Shown here: in pieces, positions 1 through 6,634 of the stretch
Position numbering within the stretch: the stretch's first letter is position 1
How the letters are laid out: each line of letters opens with the position of its first letter
The notes under the pieces: model-generated
What the model was told of the DNA's origin: nothing
Databases searched by the model: none
What the model saw: the letters and a program-made list of their open reading frames with translations, nothing else
Assembly: GCA_021158375.1 (NCBI GenBank)
Contig: JAGGUS010000062.1
Coordinates: 1 to 13,270 of the forward strand
Direction of reading: 5' to 3'
DNA: 13,270 bases
DNA from: Thermoprotei archaeon
Lineage (GTDB): Archaea; Thermoproteota; Thermoprotei; QMSL01; B3-G16
Made by a program: the position numbers and the translations under genes

Positions 1-1
1 A

Positions 2-199
2 GAGGATGAGAGTGGTGGATATATAGCGATTGCGCCAGAGCTTCCGGGGTGTCATACGCAGGGTGATAGTCTAGATGAAGTTGTTAGAAACATTAGAGAA
101 GCAATAGAGCTGTATCTTGAAACTCTCTCTGAGGACGAAAAGAAGGAGTTATTAAATCGTAGAGTTGTCGGTCTCCAGAGAGTGAAGACCATTGCCTAG
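2..199 (+). CDS. hicB: HicB-type antitoxin, C-terminal part (5' truncated)
   Basis: The frame is open from the window edge to TAG at 197-199, giving 65 residues. Residues GYIAIAPELPGCHTQGD followed by a helix with SLDEVVRNIREAIELYLE are the hallmark of the HicB partial-RNase-H fold. HicB binds and neutralises the HicA mRNA interferase and usually represses its own operon. The usual N-terminal strand lies outside the window, so the start is unknown. The tail after the helix (SEDEKKELLNRRVVGLQRVK) is short, with no clear added DNA-binding domain. The stop overlaps the TTG start of hicA by 8 nt, so the two genes are co-transcribed and probably translationally coupled. The family call is by motif recognition and is strong; function in this strain is inferred. 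Confidence 0.85.
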   Translation, partial: EDESGGYIAIAPELPGCHTQGDSLDEVVRNIREAIELYLETLSEDEKKELLNRRVVGLQRVKTIA

Positions 200-428
200 A
201 ATAACGCCCATAGACCCGTATAAGCTCATCAAGTTGCTCGGTAAAGTAGGGTTTAAACCTATAAGGCAACGAGGCTCACATGTAATACTAGTAAATAAGG
301 AAGGAACTAGGATAGTGGTTCCAGTACATCCCGGAAAGAAGCTTAAGCCAGGACTCATAAGAATCATAATAACTGAGGCTGGGCTTACCAGAGAAAAATA
401 TTTCAAACTCCTAGAAGAGGACTGTTAA
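192..428 (+). CDS. hicA: HicA-type mRNA interferase toxin
   Basis: The gene encodes 78 residues, a typical HicA length, with a dsRBD-like fold. The segment RQRGSHVIL carries the expected catalytic histidine (H30). It is followed by VVPVHPGKKLKPGLIRIII and AGLTREKYFKLL, which match the family signature almost word for word. HicA cleaves mRNA during translation and is held inactive by HicB. The start is TTG at 192, preceded by GTGA at 182-185 with a 6-nt spacer, and it overlaps the end of hicB by 8 nt. Placing toxin after antitoxin is the less common gene order for HicAB, though well known. Nothing suggests inactivation: the histidine and the basic surface are present. An ATG start is not available in this frame. 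Confidence 0.9.
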   Translation: MPRITPIDPYKLIKLLGKVGFKPIRQRGSHVILVNKEGTRIVVPVHPGKKLKPGLIRIIITEAGLTREKYFKLLEEDC

Positions 429-633
429 GCCTGTCTTGATGCTTTAATCACAAAGCAAGTATGCTGGTGGAAGCATAGAAATATTGCGGTTGCAGATTAT
501 CCATCAACACCTATTAACGCCCATGAAAAACGCTACTGCTCCAAATGGCTTCTTGACTCCCAACAAGCCCAGTAAAACGCAATGTATGACTAACAGTTCT
601 GGTCACTTGAACAAACCCTATTACTACATTAGG
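429..633. other. Gap between hicA and the NifX-like gene: no convincing gene
   Basis: About 205 nt with no supported gene. On the plus strand a short open stretch from about 432 to 562 reads ITKQVCWWKHRNIAVADYP and onward but has no start or ribosome site and matches nothing I recognise. The minus strand also has a short open run (around 530-630). Either could be the debris of a lost gene, perhaps an insertion-sequence remnant, but I cannot support that. No tRNA-like cloverleaf, CRISPR repeat or strong hairpin is visible. Confidence 0.3.
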
Positions 634-990
634 TTACTGGCGTCCTCCTGGACAACCCTTGCCCTTATACTCACGTAGCTTGCCTGACCTTAGCTCCTCA
701 ATAATGTCTTCCAGAACTAATTTGCTTGTTTCGATAATCTTAATACCGTGCTCCCTCAGTATTTGCAATGCCTTTATACCTATGTCGCCTTTAATAACAA
801 CGCACTCAACTCCTTTAGCTACAACATACTGCCCAGGTGTATAGCCTAAGTTTCTAGGGTTTTCAATGATCTCTACTTTCACGTCACGATCCCCCAGCTC
901 AATTAAAGCGAAGTATGGTGCTCTACCGAAGTGCTCTGAAATGCGTGACCTTGGTCCTTCTTTGGTTTCGAGAGGAACCATGACTTTCAT
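634..990 (-). CDS. NifX/NifB-C family protein (dinitrogenase iron-molybdenum cofactor-binding domain)
   Basis: Start chosen as ATG at 990 (118 residues) because minus-strand GGTGG at 1001-997 lies 5 nt upstream; a longer reading beginning at 1008 would place this site inside the gene. The protein opens with MKVMVPLETKEG, followed by SRISEHFGRAPYFALIEL, the characteristic HFGRAP motif of the RNase-H-like NifX/NafY/NifB C-terminal family, and ends in a small glycine/cysteine tail GKGCPGGRQ. Members bind iron-sulfur or iron-molybdenum cluster precursors in diazotrophs, but most archaeal stand-alone copies occur without nitrogenase and have unknown, possibly metal-cluster-related, roles. No nif gene is visible here, so a nitrogen-fixation role should not be assumed. 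It is divergently oriented from the broken DUF364 gene, itself a putative metal-chelation family. Confidence 0.85.
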   Translation of the reverse strand: MKVMVPLETKEGPRSRISEHFGRAPYFALIELGDRDVKVEIIENPRNLGYTPGQYVVAKGVECVVIKGDIGIKALQILREHGIKIIETSKLVLEDIIEELRSGKLREYKGKGCPGGRQ

Positions 991-1024
991 AGGCCCCACC
1001 CAAAGCACTATATACGTAGACTGA

Positions 1025-1034
1025 TTATTATATG
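1025..1034 (-). promoter_or_regulatory. Candidate TATA box for the NifX-like gene
   Basis: On the minus strand the sequence CATATAATAA (1034 to 1025) lies about 35-44 nt before the ATG at 990. That spacing would put transcription initiation near 1003, just upstream of the GGTGG ribosome site. This is inference from archaeal promoter geometry only. Confidence 0.35.
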
Positions 1035-1116
1035 CTTTGGCTAGTCGATGTTATGGATGCTACAAATCTTTTAAGCCTCTTCTCACATTATTGTCCTACG
1101 TAATAAGCTAAGACTG

Positions 1117-1858
1117 GTGGTGCTTAGCATACTCGTTGATGAGATGGGTAGGTGGGTTCTCAAGGCTGTTAAATCACTGGGATGTTTGCCTAATGTGGTG
1201 GATTACTGCATAGGCATCAGGTATAGCTATGTTCTCATTAAGGATACTTTAGGGCGTAAGTGGTTAGGTGTGGCAATAACTCCTTTAGAAGACATAATGG
1301 GTACGTTTCATAACTACCCGATAAGGTGCATGTTGAGGGTCTCATTGAAAACATCTCCTCGATAGATCCAGTACTTAAATCCTTAGGAACGGCTTTGCTC
1401 AATGCATTATCCAATTACCTGTTATGGAGTGCTAAGTATAAAGTGGACTTCACTTTGCATACAGGGACTGAGATAATCAACCTGCTAACATCGTTGGTCA
1501 AGGAGCCTGTATTGGTAGTCGGCAATATGGCTCTACTGGTCAGGAGATTGAAGGAAATGAACATTAGCGAGGTAAAGGTTCTTGAGAGAAATCTCCTTGC
1601 ACGAGGTGGCGTTTATTGCCAGATACAGCTATTTACAGGCTAGTACCCAAGAAAGGCACTTTGATAGTCACTGGTGCCACCTTGGTAAACGATATCATTG
1701 ATATGATACTTGTCATGGAGATCAAGAATGGCTACAAGGTTATTTTAGTAGATCCTACAGCAGGTGTACATCCTAAGCCATTATTTGAGAAGGGGATTTA
1801 CGCAGTAGCCTCAATGCATCCAATAAATGTAGAGGAAGTAATCAAGATAATAAGCTAG
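1117..1858 (+). pseudogene. DUF4213/DUF364 (putative heavy-metal chelation) protein, broken by two frameshifts
   Basis: Three consecutive reading frames join into one protein of about 247 residues, the usual length of this family. Frame 1 (1117 to about 1325) encodes the N-terminal DUF4213 part, with YCIGIRYSYVLIKD and GRKWLGVAITP. Frame 3 (about 1326-1613) encodes VEGLIENISSIDPVLKSLG and LVVGNMALLVRRLKE. Frame 2 (about 1616-1858) encodes PDTAIYRLVPKKGTLIVTGA, TLVNDIIDMIL and VDPTAGVHPKPLFEKGI, the Rossmann-like DUF364 core. Both breaks are in the same sense, as expected for two single-base losses, near 1320-1328 and 1611-1617. Neither falls in a long homopolymer or an obvious slippery heptamer. 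Family members are thought to bind metals, but their function is poorly known. Sequencing error is possible, though the long genes around it are intact, which favours true decay. Confidence 0.75.
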
Positions 1859-1868
1859 GTGGTGGGAG

Positions 1869-1986
1869 ATGGAGCTTTAGCAGGTACTGTGGGCATTATT
1901 TAGCCCTTAAGGAGTGACAAGCCATAATAAGGAGATGCGGCATAAAAGAGATATTCGGACAGGACATATTTTGTGATATAAGGTAA
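1869..1986 (+). pseudogene. Tiny cysteine-rich (zinc-binding-like) reading frame, broken by a frameshift and a TGA
   Basis: ATG at 1869 follows a GGTGG-rich site directly after the DUF364 stop. The frame stops after three codons (ATG GAG CTT TAG). Dropping one T from the CTTT run restores a continuous frame: MELSRYCGHYLALKE, then TGA at 1915-1917, then QAIIRRCGIKEIFGQDIFCD and a TAA at 1984-1986. Cysteines at reconstructed positions 7, 23 and 35, with the TGA at 16 where a cysteine would suit a four-ligand site, suggest a mini zinc-binding protein of about 38 residues. I do not recognise a named family. It may have formed an operon with the DUF364 gene; both now carry the same kind of damage. 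The reading depends on my manual reconstruction. Confidence 0.45.
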
Positions 1987-2009
1987 GTGTAGCTCCGTGG
2001 TGAATACAG

Positions 2010-3020
2010 TTGAAGAGGGTAATTATAGTTGGTACAGAAAGCCTTGGAGTTAGAGGGCTTTCATGCTATATAGAGGAGAAAGATGTCAGAATTCTCATAG
2101 ATCCAGGTATAGCTCTGGGCTTTACAAGATGGGGCCTTCATCCACATCCAGTCCAAGCAGTTGCAGGTGCTCTTATAAGAGAGAAGCTTAAAGAAATGTG
2201 GTCAAGTGCTGATTGCATAGTCCTCACTCACATGCATGGAGACCACGTACCTCTTTACAATGCAAATCCCTTTCAACTTAGTCTTTATGATTTGAACCAT
2301 GATGAGAATAAGAAAGTCTTAGCTCCACCAATGAATCTACTGAACATGAAGGAGAAGATAAGGTTACGGAAAATTCATGAAATATATCGTGAGCGCTTGA
2401 TAACGGTTAAAGGCAACGACTTTAAGGTAGGGCCTCTTAAGATCCATGGTCCATATCCACATGGCCTCTCAAGAACACCGGTTTATGCAGTATCCGTAAG
2501 CACGAACCTTCAAGTACTTCACACAAGTGATACAGGCCTGCTTGTAAATGACATAGTGGAATTAGCTAAAGAACTGAAGCCAGACATCATAATAACCGAT
2601 GGTCCTCCGATCTATAGGTACCTCCATGATAGGAAACTCGTCAAAGAGATGTTAAGGAGAGCATATAATAATTTGTCAAGAATGGCGAAGTATTCCAACA
2701 TGGTAATAGTGGATCATCATGTATATAGATGTGATGATGGGTATAAGTGGGTGGAGAATGTCAGAAAGGAATACAACATAATGAGCGCTGCAGAGTACAT
2801 GGGGAGGAAGCCACTACTATTAGAAGCATGGAGGAGGACTCTCTACACAGTATTCCCAATTAACAACGATTGGTTCAGGAGGGACTACAAAGTAACAATT
2901 GAAAAGTTTAGGAATATATATGATGAAATAGTAAAATATTCAAATAAAATTAACGAAGTATGTGAAGAAAAATTTCTACTTCTCCTCATTCAGCATTATT
3001 CAAGTACTAAAATGAAATAG
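2010..3020 (+). CDS. UPF0282 family metallo-beta-lactamase-fold hydrolase
   Basis: The product has 336 residues and opens with MKRVIIVGTESLGVRGLSC, the conserved N-terminus of the archaeal UPF0282 group. It contains the metal-binding motif THMHGDHV (H74, H76, D78, H79). Further probable ligands are H171 and D174 in LHTSDTG, and H236/H237 in VDHHVYRC, so a two-metal centre appears complete. The substrate of this family is unknown; members resemble cytosolic metallohydrolases. The start is TTG at 2010, supported by GGTGA at 1999-2003 with a 6-nt spacer and by the family N-terminus. No signal peptide is present. The gene follows the decayed DUF364 region and looks monocistronic. The C-terminal 40-50 residues are lysine/glutamate-rich and less conserved in appearance. 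The superfamily call is secure; the reaction is not known. Confidence 0.85.
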   Translation: MKRVIIVGTESLGVRGLSCYIEEKDVRILIDPGIALGFTRWGLHPHPVQAVAGALIREKLKEMWSSADCIVLTHMHGDHVPLYNANPFQLSLYDLNHDENKKVLAPPMNLLNMKEKIRLRKIHEIYRERLITVKGNDFKVGPLKIHGPYPHGLSRTPVYAVSVSTNLQVLHTSDTGLLVNDIVELAKELKPDIIITDGPPIYRYLHDRKLVKEMLRRAYNNLSRMAKYSNMVIVDHHVYRCDDGYKWVENVRKEYNIMSAAEYMGRKPLLLEAWRRTLYTVFPINNDWFRRDYKVTIEKFRNIYDEIVKYSNKINEVCEEKFLLLLIQHYSSTKMK

Positions 3021-3029
3021 AGTCGTCAT

Positions 3030-3411
3030 TTAAAATGCAATATCCTCTCTACATCTAGCCTCAATTACTAGCATAAAGCCGAGTAGAACAACCTTTTCAC
3101 TCTTCAAGATTTCATAAGCCTGTACGAGGACTAATTGTGCTATCATGCTGTAGGGGGTTATAATGGGAACTCGTCACTATTTAGGGTCAAGGCCAGGACG
3201 ACTGATTAGAGGTCTTCATGAAGCTATAATTGTCACCATAAAATGAGAATTATTTTATTTCATCAATTGTCACATCTCTAGGCATGTAACAATAAGAAGG
3301 CTAACATCTCATTAGAGATAGTAATCCCCTATGAAAGGATACAAGAGGTATCTCTAGGGTAGAATGAAATATTAGAGCGATGGCGAGATACTCGAGGATG
3401 GATCCGGCCAT
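3030..3411 (-). pseudogene. Possible decayed minus-strand gene (coding debris)
   Basis: Several minus-strand stretches look protein-like but lie in different frames. In order of reading they are: from ATG at 3411, MAGSILEYLAIALIF; then YCYMPRDVTIDEIK interrupted by TAA and continuing as FSFYGDNYSFMKTS; and finally SMIAQLVLVQAYEILKSEK followed by VVLLGFMLVIEARCREDIAF, ending at TAA 3032-3030. The last part has the rhythm of an alpha/beta protein, distantly recalling a phosphoribosyltransferase C-terminus, but I cannot assign a family. There are at least two frame changes or stops. It may be chance, since AT-rich spacer often yields short open runs. I list it because the fragments are adjacent and in the same order. 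Confidence 0.25.
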
Positions 3412-3502
3412 TAAAAATAAAATATAAAGATGATGATAAGCTCAAAACATCATACCTTTATGCTAAGAAAGAGAAGGGAAAATAAGATGATCCTTAAGAA
3501 AT

Positions 3503-3519
3503 TAAAAATTATTTTAATA
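3503..3519 (+). promoter_or_regulatory. Candidate TATA-like element for the GH95-like gene
   Basis: The AT-only run TAAAAATTATTTTAATA ends about 60 nt before the ATG at 3580. A start of transcription near 3545 would leave a short leader holding the GGTGA site. Other AT-rich runs nearer the gene (3557-3569) are alternatives. Inference from position and composition only. Confidence 0.3.
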
Positions 3520-3523
3520 CAAG

Positions 3524-3537
3524 CTCTTCCTGAAGAG
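3524..3537. promoter_or_regulatory. Inverted repeat CTCTTC-CT-GAAGAG, possible operator
   Basis: A perfect 6-bp dyad with a 2-nt spacer sits directly downstream of the TATA-like run and upstream of the glycoside hydrolase gene. That is where an archaeal repressor would block the initiation complex. Two 10-bp palindromes (AATTGCAATT at 3550-3559 and TTAAATTTAA at 3559-3568) follow. A local regulator gene is not in the window. Confidence 0.35.
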
Positions 3538-3569
3538 ACTAAATTCCTAAATTGCAATTAAATTTAAAA

Positions 3570-3574
3570 GGTGA
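3570..3574 (+). promoter_or_regulatory. Ribosome-binding site GGTGA deciding the start of the GH95-like gene
   Basis: GGTGA is followed by a 5-nt spacer and ATG at 3580. An alternative GTG at 3571 lies inside this site and is therefore unlikely to be the start. The same motif and spacing precede several other genes here. Confidence 0.7.
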
Positions 3575-3579
3575 GATAT

Positions 3580-5964
3580 ATGAAGCTCATGCCAGATATG
3601 AGCGAATACTTGAAACAGCATGATCTAATATATGAGGCTCCTCCTACTGAATGGAGCTGTGGGATACCTTTAGCAAACGGAGAAATAGGCGTAGTTATAT
3701 GGGGTGATGGGAATCCACTAAAGTTAACGCTTGATAAGTACGATGTCTGGGAGCTTAGAACAATAAAGCCTACCGATCCCCGATATAACTATAAGTACTT
3801 AAGGCGTATTGTAGAGTACGCAAAATCTAAAGGCTTGAAGAGGCTCCCTGAAGAGGCTAGAGATATATTTCTAGATTGTGCGTGTTTTCATGGAAAACCA
3901 GAAAAGCCGTATCCGACACGAATACCACTACCTCGTGTTGAATTATACTTCACAGAACCGATTACTGATTTCTCTGCAAGGTTATCCATTTATGATGCTA
4001 TAGCATATGGCTCTCTCATTTCTCATAGCGGAAAGGTTTCATGGAAATGTTTCGTGCACTCCAGGGAAAACTTGATTGTGCTAATATTGCAGTATGAAGG
4101 TAACATAAAACTTAAAGAGCTTAAGGTTAGTTTAGATCACTTAGATTCTAAGACTAGACAGGCTCTAAAGAAATGGGGATATCCAGATTCAGTTTATGGC
4201 AAATGTGGAGAATACCATTGGCTTAAGCAAGAATTTCCAGCAGAGAATTTTGCGGGCGGTGCTTATTTCGTAATTTGGCGGCGTTTCACGGAGACCGATT
4301 CAAGAGAAGTAATCTACATCTCAATATTAACCTTTAATGATTCTAAGTCACCAATAGACGATGCACGTAAAGTTATAGATAATGCTATAAAAACAGGAGT
4401 GGATAAATTAATTGAATCTCATAAGCAATTCTGGGCGGAATTCTGGAATAAGAGTTTTATTGCCATACCGGATTCGAGGCTTGAGAATCTCTTCTATGTT
4501 GAGTTATATAAGCTCGCTTGCTGCTCCATGGGGCGATATCCATGTTCGTTGCAAGGGCTTTGGTCTCCAGATGGTACTTTACCTCCATGGAGCAACGATT
4601 ATCACCTAGATATGAATGTACAGGCAACATATTGGCTCGTGTATGCAAGTAATCATTTAGAACTGGGCAAATCTCTTTATGAACACTTCTGGAAGTTATT
4701 ACCTAAATTTAGACGTTTTTGCCGAGAATTCTTTGGATTTGACGGAATATGGACTAGATGTGAAATGGCAATTGATGGTACTCCAATACATGGCTGGTTC
4801 GTAGTTAACTTCTGGCCAGGTAATGCTGCTTGGTTAGCTCATATGTACTGGCTTCACTGGCTTTATTCTCGTGATAAGAAGTTCTTAAAGGAGAGAGCAT
4901 ACCCTATTATGAAAGCATGTATGCAGACCTACATGAATTTATTGGAGATATGGCCTGATGGCCGATATCACCTACCTTTAAGTCACTCTCCAGAATGGCT
5001 TGACGGTGATCCTTTAGATACTGAAGCTTGGGGCTCTGATACGACGTGTGATCTAGCCTTCATAAGATGGCTTGCAATGAGTTTAATAGAAAGTGCTAAG
5101 ATCTTAGGCATAGAGGATCCAGAGTTGCCAAAATGGCAAGAAATCTTAGAGAAGCTGGCAGAATATCCTCAGGATGAAAGTGGCCTACAGATATATCGAG
5201 GGCAACCACTAACTCACTCACATAGGCACTACTCTCATTTAATGGCAATATATCCTTTAGGTATACTAAATATTGAGGGTAGTAAAGAAGAACAAGAGCT
5301 CATTTATAGATCTATATTTACCTGGATCTTAAGGGGCACTGGAGAGTGGGCAGGTTGGTCGTTCCCATCGACTGCTTTAATAGCTGCTAGAGTCAGGTTA
5401 GGTAATATGGCATGGCATATGCTACAAACATATTTCTATTTCATAAAGCCAAACACATTTCATGTAAATGGCGATTATCGTCATTTTGGCATAACTACAC
5501 ATACCTATAAGGTTATGACTTTAGAAGGTGGATTCTGTGCTGCAGCGGCTATACTAGAGATGTTATTACAGTCTTGGGGTAATTGTATAAGGGTATTTCC
5601 AGCGATACCTGAATTCTGGAGTGATGCCTATTTCTATAGATTAAGAGCAGAGGGAGCCTTCTTAATAACTTCAAAGTTAAGGAGAGGCAAAGTAAAGTTT
5701 ATACTCATCGAAAGCGAGAAAGGAGGAACTTGCAGGGTACTTAATCCATTTGATAATGAGCAGGTATTGCTTAAAGACCTAAACACTAATAAGGAAAAAG
5801 TACTTAAGGGGAAGATCATAGAATTCGATACGGTTCCTGGCGGTAAGTATCTACTATTGCCTCTAGAAGAGGGCATTAAAGAGGAGGAACTGATGTATTT
5901 AAGCTTCAAGAGGAGCAAATTGGAAGTCAATTGGTTTGGCGTTAAGAAGATTCCAAGATTCTAA
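3580..5964 (+). CDS. GH95-like glycoside hydrolase (alpha-L-fucosidase/galactosidase type), divergent
   Basis: The product has 794 residues from ATG 3580. An N-terminal beta-sandwich begins with WSCGIPLANGEIGVVIWGDG and LTLDKYDVWE, matching the PLGNGxLGAMVFG and LNEDTLW signatures of GH95. An (alpha/alpha)6 barrel follows, with GLWSPDG, LDMNVQATYW, SHSPEW, HRHYSHLMAIYPLG (548 onward), TGEWAGWSFP and LEGGFCAAAAILEMLLQSWG. The C-terminal beta-sandwich covers about 680-794. By manual alignment to Bifidobacterium AfcA, E472 matches the acid, N346 matches the second asparagine, but D344 replaces the first asparagine and E649 replaces the aspartate. The protein has no signal peptide or membrane segment, so it should act in the cytoplasm on small imported glycosides or oligosaccharides. 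No transporter or regulator lies next to it. Family membership is fairly sure; substrate is not. Confidence 0.75.
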   Translation: MKLMPDMSEYLKQHDLIYEAPPTEWSCGIPLANGEIGVVIWGDGNPLKLTLDKYDVWELRTIKPTDPRYNYKYLRRIVEYAKSKGLKRLPEEARDIFLDCACFHGKPEKPYPTRIPLPRVELYFTEPITDFSARLSIYDAIAYGSLISHSGKVSWKCFVHSRENLIVLILQYEGNIKLKELKVSLDHLDSKTRQALKKWGYPDSVYGKCGEYHWLKQEFPAENFAGGAYFVIWRRFTETDSREVIYISILTFNDSKSPIDDARKVIDNAIKTGVDKLIESHKQFWAEFWNKSFIAIPDSRLENLFYVELYKLACCSMGRYPCSLQGLWSPDGTLPPWSNDYHLDMNVQATYWLVYASNHLELGKSLYEHFWKLLPKFRRFCREFFGFDGIWTRCEMAIDGTPIHGWFVVNFWPGNAAWLAHMYWLHWLYSRDKKFLKERAYPIMKACMQTYMNLLEIWPDGRYHLPLSHSPEWLDGDPLDTEAWGSDTTCDLAFIRWLAMSLIESAKILGIEDPELPKWQEILEKLAEYPQDESGLQIYRGQPLTHSHRHYSHLMAIYPLGILNIEGSKEEQELIYRSIFTWILRGTGEWAGWSFPSTALIAARVRLGNMAWHMLQTYFYFIKPNTFHVNGDYRHFGITTHTYKVMTLEGGFCAAAAILEMLLQSWGNCIRVFPAIPEFWSDAYFYRLRAEGAFLITSKLRRGKVKFILIESEKGGTCRVLNPFDNEQVLLKDLNTNKEKVLKGKIIEFDTVPGGKYLLLPLEEGIKEEELMYLSFKRSKLEVNWFGVKKIPRF

Positions 5965-5999
5965 CTGATTTAGTTAATGACATTAATACATAATCGTAA

Positions 6000-6494
6000 T
6001 CATATACTCCCTACGGCTTCTTTAAACAGCTCAGTAAGCGTATAGCCGATTTCTGTGTAGATGAATAGGAAGTATGTGAAGAACGCTATTACTCCAAGTA
6101 TCCAGAATACATTATTAGCGATTGAATTATCGTATCTAAACCATTTGAGGCTTACTTCTTTTTTATAAAATGGCCATAGTGGTGCGAAGGGCATTATTGT
6201 GAATAGATCACCTAACACATGTATCATTACAGCTGAGAACCCAGCTATAAAGCCTACATACCATCCTAGCGGATAATATATCAAGGCCAATACTAATCCT
6301 AAGATTAGAGCGGCCAGTATATTATGCGTATACTTTCTATGCCTTATCTCGAGCTTTATGTCTATATCCGGTATAGTTACGGCGGCCACTGTCAGGAATG
6401 CTGTTATTATGCACTTCATCGAAGTCAGTTTAAGCAGAGATAAAGTGGAGAATGTTATCAGAAGGGCCATTCCTGCATGTCCTTTAGCTCGCAT
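6000..6494 (-). CDS. YdjM/DUF457-type membrane-bound metal-dependent hydrolase
   Basis: The product has 164 residues and about four membrane segments (roughly 16-40, 59-78, 79-98 and 126-148). The histidine/aspartate signature of the LexA-binding, inner-membrane metal-dependent hydrolase family (DUF457) is complete: H6 in KGHAGMA, P42-D43-x-D45 in IPDIDI, R51-H52-R53 with T56-H57 in RHRKYTHN, and H92/D96 in IHVLGDLFT. The polar residues would form a metal site at the membrane face; the substrate is unknown for most archaeal members. ATG at 6494 has a weak upstream purine run (AGGGA, 6 nt spacer). The gene converges on the GH95-like gene with 35 nt between stops and is divergent from vapBC, so it is probably a single-gene unit. 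The family call is strong. Confidence 0.8.
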   Translation of the reverse strand: MRAKGHAGMALLITFSTLSLLKLTSMKCIITAFLTVAAVTIPDIDIKLEIRHRKYTHNILAALILGLVLALIYYPLGWYVGFIAGFSAVMIHVLGDLFTIMPFAPLWPFYKKEVSLKWFRYDNSIANNVFWILGVIAFFTYFLFIYTEIGYTLTELFKEAVGSI

Positions 6495-6590
6495 CTCAAA
6501 TCCCTAATCTTTAACTATATCTTACCCTTAAGACTATTTGTTCTATTCAATAAGAACTAAAACAACCTGGTGTGCAGTTCAAATTCAGAT

Positions 6591-6600
6591 AAGAATATAT
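6591..6600 (+). promoter_or_regulatory. Candidate TATA box of vapBC
   Basis: AAGAATATAT lies 35-44 nt before the TTG start at 6635. Initiation would fall near 6620-6625, leaving a very short leader. If this is the real promoter, the inverted repeats around it act on DNA rather than RNA. Confidence 0.35.
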
Positions 6601-6624
6601 CTCCAGGTTGGCTCAATTTATTCA

Positions 6625-6629
6625 GGTGA
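6625..6629 (+). promoter_or_regulatory. Ribosome-binding site GGTGA deciding the vapB start
   Basis: GGTGA with a 5-nt spacer precedes TTG at 6635. It argues against an upstream TTG at 6608, which would put the site inside the gene, and against the GTG at 6626, which is part of the site. Confidence 0.65.
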
Positions 6630-6634
6630 ACTGT

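Larger units (their letters stand above)
6563..6633 (+). promoter_or_regulatory. Interlocked inverted repeats over the vapBC leader
   Basis: Two perfect inverted repeats overlap in an A-B-A'-B' order. CAACCTGG (6563-6570) pairs with CCAGGTTG (6603-6610), and CAGTTCA (6575-6581) pairs with TGAACTG (6627-6633). The last arm covers most of the GGTGA ribosome site of vapB. As RNA this is the order of an H-type pseudoknot; as DNA it could be a pair of operator sites for VapB/VapBC autorepression, since the repeats bracket a TATA-like run (AAGAATATAT, 6591-6600). The repeats are seen directly; the function is inferred. Confidence 0.4.

Noticed and set aside
484..678. Plus-strand open frame of 64 codons after hicA
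   Set aside because: It runs into the antisense of the NifX-like gene, has no ribosome site and shows no protein-like pattern.
634..990. Nitrogen-fixation role for the NifX-like protein
   Set aside because: No other nif gene is present, and stand-alone members of this family are widespread in non-fixing archaea.
1318..1617. Programmed frameshifting in the DUF364 gene
   Set aside because: No X-XXY-YYZ type heptamer or strong hairpin is visible at either break.
1915..1917. TGA in the mini cysteine-rich frame as a selenocysteine codon
   Set aside because: The same frame also needs a 1-nt repair, and I see no selenocysteine signal nearby; decay is simpler.
3571..3579. GTG at 3571 as the start of the GH95-like gene
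   Set aside because: The GTG is part of the GGTGA ribosome site; ATG at 3580 has the 5-nt spacing seen at other genes here.
6608..6634. TTG at 6608 as the vapB start
   Set aside because: It would place GGTGA (6625-6629) inside the gene and add nine residues ahead of the AbrB domain; it also lies in an inverted-repeat arm.
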